A stretch of DNA of 64,000 nucleotides from Methylobacter sp015476545 (GTDB lineage: Bacteria > Pseudomonadota > Gammaproteobacteria > Methylococcales > Methylomonadaceae). The notes under the pieces were generated by a model that saw only the letters and a list, made by a program, of their open reading frames with translations, was not told the DNA's origin and did not search any database. This document shows positions 24,798-30,628 of the stretch, piece after piece. The stretch lies in assembly GCF_052162025.1 (NCBI RefSeq), contig NZ_CP197401.1, forward strand, positions 868,001 through 932,000, read 5' to 3'. How positions within the stretch are numbered: the first letter of the stretch is position 1; the number at the start of each line of letters is the position of its first letter. The position numbers and the translations under genes were made by a program.

Positions 24798-24881
24798 TGA
24801 ACCGCCCTGTGCGGAGCCGCATGCAGGGTGGTGTGGGGACTGGGGGCTAGTTACCTCCGGTTACCCGATTATGCGCTTTTA

Positions 24882-25289
24882 CTAAAATTTTTGTGTATCC
24901 GATTTACGCCAATGTTCTGGAAAGCTTACCCATTCATGTTTTGACCTATTCCATGCAGCTGCCACAGGCTCAGGAAATTTTGGATCTTCAAAGCAGCCCA
25001 CTGCAACACCAACTGCGCTTGGCATAAACTCGGCCTCCCAATGAACAGTAGTACCGCAATTAGGACAAAACACTCTTATTATTTTCCTACCTTCATCGTT
25101 AGTTTCAGTAAAAATATTTTTGTCACCACTGGTAGATATTATTTGATCATTACCAAAATATGCGCTAACTCCAAAGACAGACCCCGTTCTCTTTTGACAA
25201 TTTAAACAATTACAAGCGACAACCATTTTAGGATTACCACTCAAATTTATTTGTAAATTGCCACATGAGCACTGCGCTTTTCTTTCCAT
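24882..25289 (-). CDS. GFA-family (CENP-V/GFA domain) zinc protein (integron cassette)
   Basis: The 135-residue protein has a GFA fold: MERKAQCSCGNLQINLSG, then CNCLNCQKRTGSVFGVSAYF and VFCPNCGTTVHWEAE. These Cys pairs are the two zinc sites of the family. Founding members were described as glutathione-dependent formaldehyde-activating proteins, but most are not tested; a role in formaldehyde handling would suit a methylotroph but is speculation. It is a cassette gene whose attC (22842-24874) is interrupted by the group II intron on its 3' side. Confidence 0.85.
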   Translation of the reverse strand: MERKAQCSCGNLQINLSGNPKMVVACNCLNCQKRTGSVFGVSAYFGNDQIISTSGDKNIFTETNDEGRKIIRVFCPNCGTTVHWEAEFMPSAVGVAVGCFEDPKFPEPVAAAWNRSKHEWVSFPEHWRKSDTQKF

Positions 25290-25332
25290 TTTCTATCCTC
25301 TGCCTTATCAAACTCTCTATGAATCTTTTGAC

Positions 25333-25421
25333 GCATAACGTAAAGCTAACCGGGCGCGGCCCGGAAAGCTGAAAAATAAAACCGCATTGTAACCGCGCTC
25401 CGGTTGAGCGCCATGTTATGT
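25333..25421 (-). repeat. attC site, 89-bp type
   Basis: Core sites GCATAAC (25333-25339) and GTTATGT (25415-25421) flank arms CTAACCGGGCGCGG and CCGCGCTCCGGTTGAG with a variable A-rich centre. It differs from the site at 28173-28261 by very few bases. It is the attC of the cassette with the gene at 25482-25910. Confidence 0.93.
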
Positions 25422-25481
25422 GACCGTCCGCGCGAAGTTAAGATTGCTTTGTGAGAACACATTGCGCACATCGCGAACCGG

Positions 25482-25910
25482 CTACCAGGTCGCGATTTCC
25501 TGAGCGGATTGATCCAGTGCTCTCATACATTGTTCGACGGATACTCTTCCCGGATGCTCGATATTGAGTCGGTAAAAACAGTACGCTCCAACTGAAGCGC
25601 CGGCTTGGGGGCCGCTTGCCATATTTATGATCTCGGCAAATTCATGTGGGTCGTGGCCTAAAGCTTTTCGATGATTTTCTATCGATGAAAGTATTGAAGC
25701 CAGCAAGGCTCCTTGTTTTTGGCTCTTTATCACGGTTTCAACAATAGTGACTATTCCGCCTTCTGGTGTGCCTAGTAGCTGGAACTTCCCTAGCTCTTTG
25801 ACTCGCAGCCTTGAATCCATGTCGTCGAAACCCTCCTCTTTCATCCTTTGCTCAAGAAGTTCGCGAATTAGTTCCATTTTACGTTTTCCACCAAAAACAA
25901 AATCAAACAT
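25482..25910 (-). CDS. Hypothetical 142-residue protein (integron cassette)
   Basis: I do not recognise a family. The sequence begins MFDFVFGGKRKMELIRELLEQRMKEEGFDDMDSRLRVKELGKFQ, a charged helical region, followed by a more hydrophobic strand segment TPEGGIVTIVETVIKSQKQGALLASILSSIENHRKALG and a C-terminal half with GPQAGASVGAYCFYRLNIEHPG. No signal peptide or membrane segment is obvious, so it is probably cytoplasmic. The gene fills its cassette and is followed by the attC at 25333. Confidence 0.65.
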   Translation of the reverse strand: MFDFVFGGKRKMELIRELLEQRMKEEGFDDMDSRLRVKELGKFQLLGTPEGGIVTIVETVIKSQKQGALLASILSSIENHRKALGHDPHEFAEIINMASGPQAGASVGAYCFYRLNIEHPGRVSVEQCMRALDQSAQEIATW

Positions 25911-25955
25911 TAATAATTCTCCAAAGAAATTTATCTACACTGAGTCGCAGGAACC

Positions 25956-26024
25956 ACATAACGCTCCGCATAACCCGACTGAGCCGCATCGCGGCGAAGG
26001 TCGGAGTTAATGCGGTTGTTATGT
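25956..26024 (-). repeat. attC site, 69 bp
   Basis: ACATAAC (25956-25962) and GTTATGT (26018-26024) are the core ends. The arms CTCCGCATAACCCGACT and GGTCGGAGTTAATGCGG pair with small mismatches. It belongs to the TIR-domain cassette. Confidence 0.92.
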
Positions 26025-26039
26025 TGCATCTTTTACCAA

Positions 26040-26924
26040 TTACGTTTCGTTTTGAAGTAAATCAACCCGTTCTTGAATAAACCGGGCGACGTCAGCGGGA
26101 CTGAATTTTCGACCATCAATGTAGCCATCTGTCTTGAACACACCGTCAACTTGACCGTCATCCATTTTTACGAACATGACCTTTCCATGTTCACGTTCCA
26201 TCATGATTTCTTTGATCGCACGGAATTCGATCCCGCACCATTCCTTTTCTTGGTAGTCGCTACACAAAAAAACGACAACCAACTTAGAACGGTTGCGATA
26301 GATATCTTGGAGAAGGCTATCGAGAGATGGTCGAGCAAGTTGTGAAACGTAATTATTGTCGTAGAAGTATGAGTTTGGTCCAATTATTCGTTCTAATTCC
26401 GCTGCAACAGGTTCAACGTAGTCGCGGGTTTCTCCGGGAAAAGACAAAGCGACATCAAATGTATGTTTTGTAATGTCAACAGCCTTAGTTGCGCTGCGAG
26501 CCCAATGTGGAAGAACGATTCCCCTAACATGCAGTTCTTTTGCAAGATTGACATCTTTAACGGCCCAATGTGTTCGATTCATTTCCCATTTAGAAATGTC
26601 GAGATCGAAAGCAAGGCCATCTTCGCGCAGGTCGGCTTCAGTTAAGAACTGGTCCAAAACAATTATATCGTATTCGATTTTCGCCACCTGTTGGCGAATC
26701 GCGACATTACGAAGGACGCCAAACTTCGGATCTTTTCTGCAGCCAGATTCATAGGCGAAGATGCAGGGTAGACGGCGAAGTTCGTTAACGTTTACGGCAT
26801 CCAAATTGCCGAAACGAACTGTGAGTTCATTATCGGTGTATTCCCGGACACACCGATCAATTTCAAGCAAATATGGTTCGCCTTCCCATGCTTCATCGCG
26901 TCCTGAGACGAAAAGGTTGTACAT
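26040..26924 (-). CDS. TIR-domain protein, candidate anti-phage effector (integron cassette)
   Basis: ATG 26924 gives 294 residues. The N-terminal half (MYNLFVSGRDEAWEGEPYLLEIDRCVREYTDNELTVRF...) is not recognised. Residues from about 165 form a TIR domain: HTFDVALSFPGETRDYVEPVAAEL, then SKLVVVFLCSDYQEKEWCGIEFRAIKEIM, where the WCxxE glutamate is the catalytic residue of NAD-cleaving TIR enzymes. Many bacterial TIR proteins are NADases or signal synthases in anti-phage systems, so a defence role is likely but inferred. The N-terminal half would be the sensor or partner-binding part. It is a complete single-gene cassette with attC 25956-26024. Confidence 0.8.
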   Translation of the reverse strand: MYNLFVSGRDEAWEGEPYLLEIDRCVREYTDNELTVRFGNLDAVNVNELRRLPCIFAYESGCRKDPKFGVLRNVAIRQQVAKIEYDIIVLDQFLTEADLREDGLAFDLDISKWEMNRTHWAVKDVNLAKELHVRGIVLPHWARSATKAVDITKHTFDVALSFPGETRDYVEPVAAELERIIGPNSYFYDNNYVSQLARPSLDSLLQDIYRNRSKLVVVFLCSDYQEKEWCGIEFRAIKEIMMEREHGKVMFVKMDDGQVDGVFKTDGYIDGRKFSPADVARFIQERVDLLQNET

Positions 26925-26951
26925 CGTCAGAGAGTCTCCAGTGGTTTTGCT

Positions 26952-27020
26952 ACATAACGCCCAGCTCACCCGACGAAAACCGCATAGAGGTTTTTGGTCG
27001 GGTGGAGCGCCGGGTTAGGT
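26952..27020 (-). repeat. attC site, 69 bp
   Basis: ACATAAC (26952-26958) and GTTAGGT (27014-27020) bound arms CCAGCTCACCCGACGAAAACC and GGTTTTTGGTCGGGTGGAGCG that pair well. It belongs to the zinc-ribbon cassette. Confidence 0.93.
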
Positions 27021-27026
27021 GTTGAA

Positions 27027-27449
27027 CTAATCATACGGTAGCTCACGAAGGAGTTTAGATAGCATTCTTTCCCTATCTTTATCTATTCGCTTTCCATATG
27101 AATTCTTTTCTCTAACGGCGCGAAGCCATTCCTCTAGGAAGCTCCTGTCCGACCTCATCTGGTCGCGGTTCATATTCCATGTGTCCTGGTAATTATTAAT
27201 TTGGTGGCTTAATGCCTCATATGTCGCTTTACACTTCGGGCAAAGAGACGGGACATAATGAATTATCTTTTTGTCTACTTCATAAGCATATTTTTGTTCT
27301 TCAGGGGTAAAACTAAACGCCTGAAAGCATTTGTGGCACCGGTACCCAATGGATTCAGCATAGAAGTCGTCATTCTTGAACTGACCAGTGTACTCAGATG
27401 ATATTCTGCTTGAATTTGACCATTTACTCTTATCAATCCTTACCGACAT
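27027..27449 (-). CDS. Zinc-ribbon domain protein (integron cassette)
   Basis: The 140-residue protein has a probable zinc ribbon formed by CHKC (about residues 38-41) and CPKC (about 70-73), in the context IGYRCHKCFQAFSFTPEEQKYAYEVDKKIIHYVPSLCPKC, which is like the short stand-alone zinc-ribbon family found near defence and mobile genes. The second half is charged and helical (WNMNRDQMRSDRSFLEEWLRAVREKNSYGKRIDKDRERMLSKLLREL). The function is unknown. The stop lies six bases from the attC core at 27014, so the gene fills the cassette. Confidence 0.72.
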   Translation of the reverse strand: MSVRIDKSKWSNSSRISSEYTGQFKNDDFYAESIGYRCHKCFQAFSFTPEEQKYAYEVDKKIIHYVPSLCPKCKATYEALSHQINNYQDTWNMNRDQMRSDRSFLEEWLRAVREKNSYGKRIDKDRERMLSKLLRELPYD

Positions 27450-27474
27450 GACATTTCATCCAAGTTCATTTTGT

Positions 27475-27561
27475 ACCTAACGCTCGTCATAACCGGCAGC
27501 CAAAAGTGACGCGACGAAGGAGCGGCACTTTTGGCTGCCCGCGTTCATGGCGTTGTTAGGC
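27475..27561 (-). repeat. attC site, 87 bp
   Basis: ACCTAAC (27475-27481) and GTTAGGC (27555-27561) are consensus core ends; GGCAGCCAAAAGTG and CACTTTTGGCTGCC form a perfect 14-bp inner stem. It belongs to the cassette with the gene at 27545-27883, whose stop codon is inside the site. Confidence 0.95.
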
Positions 27562-27883
27562 ACTTCTTTTCGTACGTGCAGCCCAGCGCATCCAAGCTTC
27601 TTTCGACAAACCAATCAAGGTGAGCATCTCGATTACTGCCGTTTTTTCGAATTACCAACCGCAGGCCACCAGGAGTTTCTTCGGCCGAAACAAAGAACCT
27701 AATGAAGCCTTCCATGATGTATCCCCTAAACTCAACCTCTTCGATCAGCAACTGATGTCCTGCAGCAGGTTCTTTGCTCCAACCTGCAATTCCAAAGGCC
27801 AGATGACCTTTTTCGTCAGTTGAAAAAAGACTCGAAAGGGGCTGCCCCTCATCGCACCTTATGGCGTAAGTGATAGTTTCCAT
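27545..27883 (-). CDS. Hypothetical 112-residue protein (integron cassette)
   Basis: I do not recognise a family. The likely start is ATG 27883 (METITYAIRCDEGQPLSSLF...); the frame upstream is inside the neighbouring attC. The sequence alternates strands and polar turns (HQLLIEEVEFRGYIMEGFIRFFVSAEETPGGLRLVIRKNG) and ends DWFVERSLDALGCTYEKKCLTTP, with the last residues encoded by the attC at 27475-27561. It is probably a small cytoplasmic protein. Confidence 0.6.
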   Translation of the reverse strand: METITYAIRCDEGQPLSSLFSTDEKGHLAFGIAGWSKEPAAGHQLLIEEVEFRGYIMEGFIRFFVSAEETPGGLRLVIRKNGSNRDAHLDWFVERSLDALGCTYEKKCLTTP

Positions 27884-27885
27884 GT

Positions 27886-27981
27886 ACCTAACGTTTGAAT
27901 TAAAGGTCAAGTCAGGCCAAATGATGTTGAATCATGAGATGAGTTTTCCCCTGACTTGTACCTTTGAATGAAGCGTTGAAC
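27886..27981 (-). repeat. attC site, 96 bp
   Basis: ACCTAAC (27886-27892) and GTTGAAC (27975-27981) are core ends matching RYYYAAC and GTTRRRY. The arms AAAGGTCAAGTCAGG and CCTGACTTGTACCTTT pair with one extra base. It belongs to the cassette 27892-28178 that has no convincing gene. Confidence 0.88.
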
Positions 27982-28172
27982 GACATACATGACGGCATTT
28001 TCAAGTGGTGCATTGGCGTTGAACTCAGCGGTGAAATCTTTTATCTGGCTAAAACCGCCTTGCTGTTGTTCGTCATTAACGTTGTTATGCGACAACAGCA
28101 AGGCGGTTTTAATAGCATTTTTTCAGCGCTGAGTCAAAAATCCAGAAATGCAACCAATCTGTCGGGTATGTT
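27982..28172. other. Cassette body without a convincing gene; long hairpin
   Basis: Between two attC sites this 191-base stretch has no frame with a normal start and ribosome site. A minus-strand frame (about 64 codons) opens only on a TTG inside the hairpin and ends in the attC; a plus-strand frame begins and ends inside attC sites. The main feature is a perfect inverted repeat AAAACCGCCTTGCTGTTGT (28051-28069) / 28092-28110, with a 22-base loop, extended by an outer imperfect pair TTGAACTCAGCG (28019-28030) / CGCTGAGTCAA (28127-28137). It could encode a structured RNA, be a small inserted palindromic element, or be a gene remnant. Confidence 0.6.
28019..28137. repeat. Long inverted repeat inside a cassette
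   Basis: Nineteen bases pair perfectly (28051-28069 with 28092-28110) and an outer 11-12 base pair set adds to the stem. The loop contains TTAACGTTGTTATGC, which resembles attC core sequences back to back. Confidence 0.85.
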
Positions 28173-28261
28173 GATCAACGTAAAGCTAACCGGGCGCGGC
28201 ACGGAAAGCTGAAAAATAAAACCGCATTGTAACCGCGCTCCGGTTGAGCGCCATGTTATGC
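28173..28261 (-). repeat. attC site, 89-bp type
   Basis: GATCAAC (28173-28179) and GTTATGC (28255-28261) bound the same 89-base sequence as at 25333-25421. It belongs to the cassette with the gene at 28256-29074, whose stop is formed inside the right core. Confidence 0.94.
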
Positions 28262-29074
28262 ATCTGCCCTCCCTCCTGACGCTTTAAGAGCCTCTAGTGA
28301 TTTGGCTGCCGACTTGAGCTTATCCTGTCTTTCTTGCTGCTCAAGAAGATCGTCGAGAATCAGCTCAATTGCGAGGCGTACTGCAGGGAACGCAGCCAGA
28401 CAATCTGCCTCTGAAAGAGTATGAACGCCAACACTTAGAATGCTATAGAGGCTCCGGTTTTGAACTAGAAATTCTGGCAAGTGATATTTGAGGAGGCTAA
28501 TCTTTTCGTCCATACGTGCCCGGCTATAAGTGTCATCGTCCCAGCCTGCGTCCTTCGACGCTGCTACGTGAGCGCCTTCAATAAGCGATTCGAAGATGCG
28601 GCGAAGGTAGACAAAAGCACCGACACCAACTCCATGCGTGGTTAAGCCGATTGCACGAGTCAACTCTTTGAACCTTTCTTGTCCAAGCACTTGGCGATAC
28701 TTGCGAAGATCGGGTAAGGCGAGTTCGGCAAGGGATGGCATCTGTCCAATTTTCTGAAGAATGCCTTCATGTGCCCTAAATACAAAAAGAGCTTGATGCG
28801 ATTTTTTTCGTGAGCAGTTAAACGCCAGAGTGAAGATGTAATTGGTGTAGTGCGAGTTTGTGGAGTAGTTGTTTTTTCGCACTGTAAAAACGCTGTGTTG
28901 GCCGCACTCAGGACAATGGAAATCCAAAGTTCCTTCAAACTGCTCTAGCGCAAAAAAAGGATTATCCCTTTCGTTTTCGTATTCAAACTGCTCGTAAAGC
29001 GGCACGCTAAGGCAAAAGTCCTTTGTTGAAGGAAGATCAGGAAATTTTGCGCTCTTTGGTTTTTCTGCGGACAT
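28256..29074 (-). CDS. Hypothetical protein with N-terminal Cys motif and C-terminal helical domain (integron cassette)
   Basis: The 272-residue protein begins MSAEKPKSAKFPDLPSTKDF. Residues about 50-95 hold FHCPECGQHSVF and FNCSRKKSH, a possible zinc site. The C-terminal half is helical: IGLTTHGVGVGAFVYLRRIFESLIEGAH followed by YSILSVGVHTLSEADCLAAFPAVRLAIELILDDLLEQQERQDKL. The last part resembles HEPN/DUF4145-like helical bundles often seen near restriction or defence genes, but this is a weak impression. The frame is intact and its stop codon overlaps the attC. Function is unknown. Confidence 0.65.
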   Translation of the reverse strand: MSAEKPKSAKFPDLPSTKDFCLSVPLYEQFEYENERDNPFFALEQFEGTLDFHCPECGQHSVFTVRKNNYSTNSHYTNYIFTLAFNCSRKKSHQALFVFRAHEGILQKIGQMPSLAELALPDLRKYRQVLGQERFKELTRAIGLTTHGVGVGAFVYLRRIFESLIEGAHVAASKDAGWDDDTYSRARMDEKISLLKYHLPEFLVQNRSLYSILSVGVHTLSEADCLAAFPAVRLAIELILDDLLEQQERQDKLKSAAKSLEALKASGGRADA

Positions 29075-29095
29075 TTAAAGTATTTCCCTCAAGAT

Positions 29096-29152
29096 GCATA
29101 ACGCATGAATTCAGCCGCGCCGGTAGGCGTCGGCTGGAATGACGGGTTAGGC
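29096..29152 (-). repeat. attC site, 57 bp (first site after attI)
   Basis: GCATAAC (29096-29102) and GTTAGGC (29146-29152) bound a short palindrome (CAGCCGCGCC / GGCGTCGGCTG). It is the shortest and one of the cleanest sites and belongs to the first cassette. Confidence 0.94.
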
Positions 29153-29175
29153 ACGGCACTTAATAGGAGAACGAA

Positions 29176-29343
29176 ATGAAAAAACCGGAAAACGAAAAAC
29201 GTGACATTGAGAAATGCCGCGAAGAAATACAAGCAATCCTGCGTGAGTACAACTGCACTTTGATGGACCCTGACGAGGGGGCCCATGTGCTGCTGTACGA
29301 CAACGACACGCGCGAAACGATCAACGCGCTGCGTAGTGCCTAA
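29176..29343 (+). CDS. Small 55-residue protein in the first cassette, reversed orientation
   Basis: ATG 29176 follows a strong TAGGAG ribosome site by seven bases and the frame runs to TAA 29341-29343, whose bases are part of the attI-side core GCCTAAC. The product (MKKPENEKRDIEKCREEIQAILREYNCTLM...) is charged, without signal or membrane segment, and ends LLYDNDTRETINALRSA. All other cassette genes here are on the minus strand; this one is on the plus strand, facing away from the array and towards intI, so it needs its own promoter. I recognise no family with certainty. The strong ribosome site makes it likely to be real. Confidence 0.65.
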   Translation: MKKPENEKRDIEKCREEIQAILREYNCTLMDPDEGAHVLLYDNDTRETINALRSA

Positions 29344-29421
29344 CTATAAGTAGACACCTTCTCAGGTGTATATAAAATTGAAATCACAGGTGTATAATGC
29401 CACTCTTGCAATCCGTTAGGC
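29338..29421 (-). other. attI-like region
   Basis: On the minus strand this region ends in CTTATAGTTAGGC, whose core GTTAGGC (plus strand GCCTAAC, 29338-29344) is where the array begins. Within it the 10-mer CAGGTGTATA is repeated directly at 29363-29372 and 29387-29396, a spacing of 24 bases, as expected for the accessory IntI-binding repeats (DR1/DR2) of attI. A further GTTAGGC is at 29415-29421. It lacks the large palindrome of an attC, which also fits attI. Confidence 0.72.
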
Positions 29422-29426
29422 ATGAT

Positions 29427-29454
29427 TTTATAGTCATCACTATATTGATATCAA
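29427..29454 (-). promoter_or_regulatory. Candidate cassette promoter Pc
   Basis: On the minus strand TTGATA (29454-29449) and TATAAA (29432-29427) are 16 bases apart and point into the cassette array, from the short leader of intI. This is where Pc lies in other integrons. I found no clear LexA operator for intI. Confidence 0.55.
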
Positions 29455-29461
29455 CCTTTTT

Positions 29462-30433
29462 ATGCAAACTGAAAAAGCACCGCCAAAACTCCTTGATCAA
29501 GTCCGCGAGCGTATCCGTGTCAAGCACTATAGCATTCGTACCGAAAAGCAATATGTGCAGTGGATTAAGCGTTTTATTCTGTTTCACGGGAAGCGTCATC
29601 CACAAGAGATGGGCGTGGCGGAGGTGGAAGCTTTTTTAACGCATTTGGCGGTAGAAGGAAAAGTATCGGCTTCAACGCAAAATCAGGCGTTATCCGCTTT
29701 ACTATTTTTGTATAAAGAAGTGTTGTTAATCGATTTGCCGTGGCTGAATAACGTCGTGCGCGCCAAGCAGCCGCAACGTTTGCCGAATGTATTGACGCGT
29801 ACCGAGGTGAGAGCCGCATTGGTGCGGATGCGCGGAATCCATGGTTTGATGGCAAATCTTCTGTACGGTACGGGCATGCGCTTGATGGAATGCGTGCGTC
29901 TCCGGGTGAAGGATGTGGATTTTGAACGCGGCGAGATATTGATCCGCGACGGCAAGGGCGCCAAGGATCGGGTAACGATGTTGCCGGAGTCGCTGAAGGC
30001 TTTTCTGCAAGCGCATTTACAACAGCGTCGCGCCTTGTTCGATGACGATACCCGGCTGGGCAGGGCATCGGTTTATTTGCCGGATGCACTGGAACGCAAA
30101 TACCCCAATGCGTCGAATGAGTGGGCCTGGCAGTATGTTTTTCCTTCTGGCAGTTTCTCTCTTGATCCGCGTAGCGGCGTCGAGCGTCGGCATCATATTG
30201 ATGAAAAATTGCTGCAGCGGGCGATGAAAAAGGCGGTGCAGGCCAGTGGAATAGCAAAGCTGGCCACACCGCATACGCTACGTCACTCGTTCGCGACGCA
30301 TTTGCTCGATTCCGGCTATGACATTCGCACGGTGCAAGAACTGCTTGGGCATAAGGATGTGCAGACGACGATGATTTATACCCATGTCCTGAACAAGGGC
30401 GGGCGTGGAGTAAGAAGTCCGTTGGATATGTAA
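29462..30433 (+). CDS. intI: Integron integrase IntI (tyrosine recombinase)
   Basis: IntI inserts and excises cassettes by recombining attI with folded single-stranded attC sites. The 323-residue protein has a SAM-like N-terminal domain (KLLDQVRERIRVKHYSIRTEKQYVQWIKRFILFHGKRHP) and a catalytic domain with Arg in LLYGTGMRLMECVRLRVKD, HTLRHSFATHLL, LLGHKDVQTTMIYTH and the nucleophile Tyr. The IntI-specific additional segment is present (NEWAWQYVFPSGSFSLDPRSG...RHHIDEKLLQRAMKKAV, about residues 205-245), which separates it from XerC/D. It is divergent from the cassettes. The frame is intact, so it may be functional. Confidence 0.97.
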   Translation: MQTEKAPPKLLDQVRERIRVKHYSIRTEKQYVQWIKRFILFHGKRHPQEMGVAEVEAFLTHLAVEGKVSASTQNQALSALLFLYKEVLLIDLPWLNNVVRAKQPQRLPNVLTRTEVRAALVRMRGIHGLMANLLYGTGMRLMECVRLRVKDVDFERGEILIRDGKGAKDRVTMLPESLKAFLQAHLQQRRALFDDDTRLGRASVYLPDALERKYPNASNEWAWQYVFPSGSFSLDPRSGVERRHHIDEKLLQRAMKKAVQASGIAKLATPHTLRHSFATHLLDSGYDIRTVQELLGHKDVQTTMIYTHVLNKGGRGVRSPLDM

Positions 30434-30628
30434 CGGAGCATCCAAAGTTCGTGGACTAATGCTTATCAGGAGTCTTGCGCGTTGTTTTGCGGTATTGTAG
30501 CAGGCCTAAAAAATTCAGCGTCCATACGGCTTGAAAAATTGCCAAGCCGCCTCATATTATCAGCGAATGCCGAATTGAAACGGTTTTTCGACGTGTTATT
30601 GGTAATTTGAATCTATTTGGAGATGATT

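Larger units (their letters stand above)
22949..24869 (+). mobile_element. Group IIC-attC intron
   Basis: The element starts with a ribozyme 5' end (GTACGCCCAGC, or GTGTACG if the boundary is at 22947), encodes a reverse transcriptase, and ends with recognisable domain V (ACCGCCCTG TGCGG AGC CCGCA CAGGGTGGT-type hairpin at about 24801-24833) and domain VI (GACTGG/CCGGTT stem with an unpaired A near 24863 as the branch point), finishing CCCGAT. It lies directly after the attC palindrome and opposite to cassette transcription, as known for the IIC-attC subgroup. Boundaries are uncertain by about two bases; those given restore an intact attC. Confidence 0.88.
22842..24874 (-). repeat. attC site split by a group II intron
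   Basis: The left part (22842-22948) has core GTATAAC and a strong imperfect palindrome with arms GCTCAGCTGCCATTTGCCGC and GCGGCAAATGG-CAGCTGGAGC. The right core is interrupted: GT at 22947-22948 is followed by the intron, and TATGC resumes at 24870-24874. Joined, they read TTTGTTATGC, a normal GTTRRRY-like end. Without the intron the attC is about 112 bases. It belongs to the GFA cassette. Confidence 0.8.
19951..30433 (-). mobile_element. Chromosomal (sedentary) integron: intI, attI and about 12-13 cassettes
   Basis: An IntI-type recombinase (29462-30433, plus) is followed, in the leftward direction, by an attI-like core (29338-29344) and an array of short genes, almost all on the minus strand. 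Between them are attC sites with RYYYAAC and GTTRRRY ends around imperfect palindromes: 29096, 28173, 27886, 27475, 26952, 25956, 25333, 22842 (split by an intron), 21894 and a decayed one at 20418. Cassette boundaries read from the crossover bases are 29102-29343, 28179-29101, 27892-28178, 27481-27891, 26958-27480, 25962-26957, 25339-25961, 22848-25338 and 21900-22847; beyond that attC sites are degenerate and boundaries uncertain. The left limit is set by purL. Confidence 0.92.

Noticed and set aside
27907..28101. A 64-codon minus-strand frame in the gene-free cassette
   Set aside because: It can only start on a TTG inside the inverted repeat, has no ribosome site, and runs into the attC at its end.
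27964..28212. An 82-codon plus-strand frame in the same cassette
   Set aside because: It begins inside one attC and ends inside the next and has no ribosome site; most of it is the palindrome.
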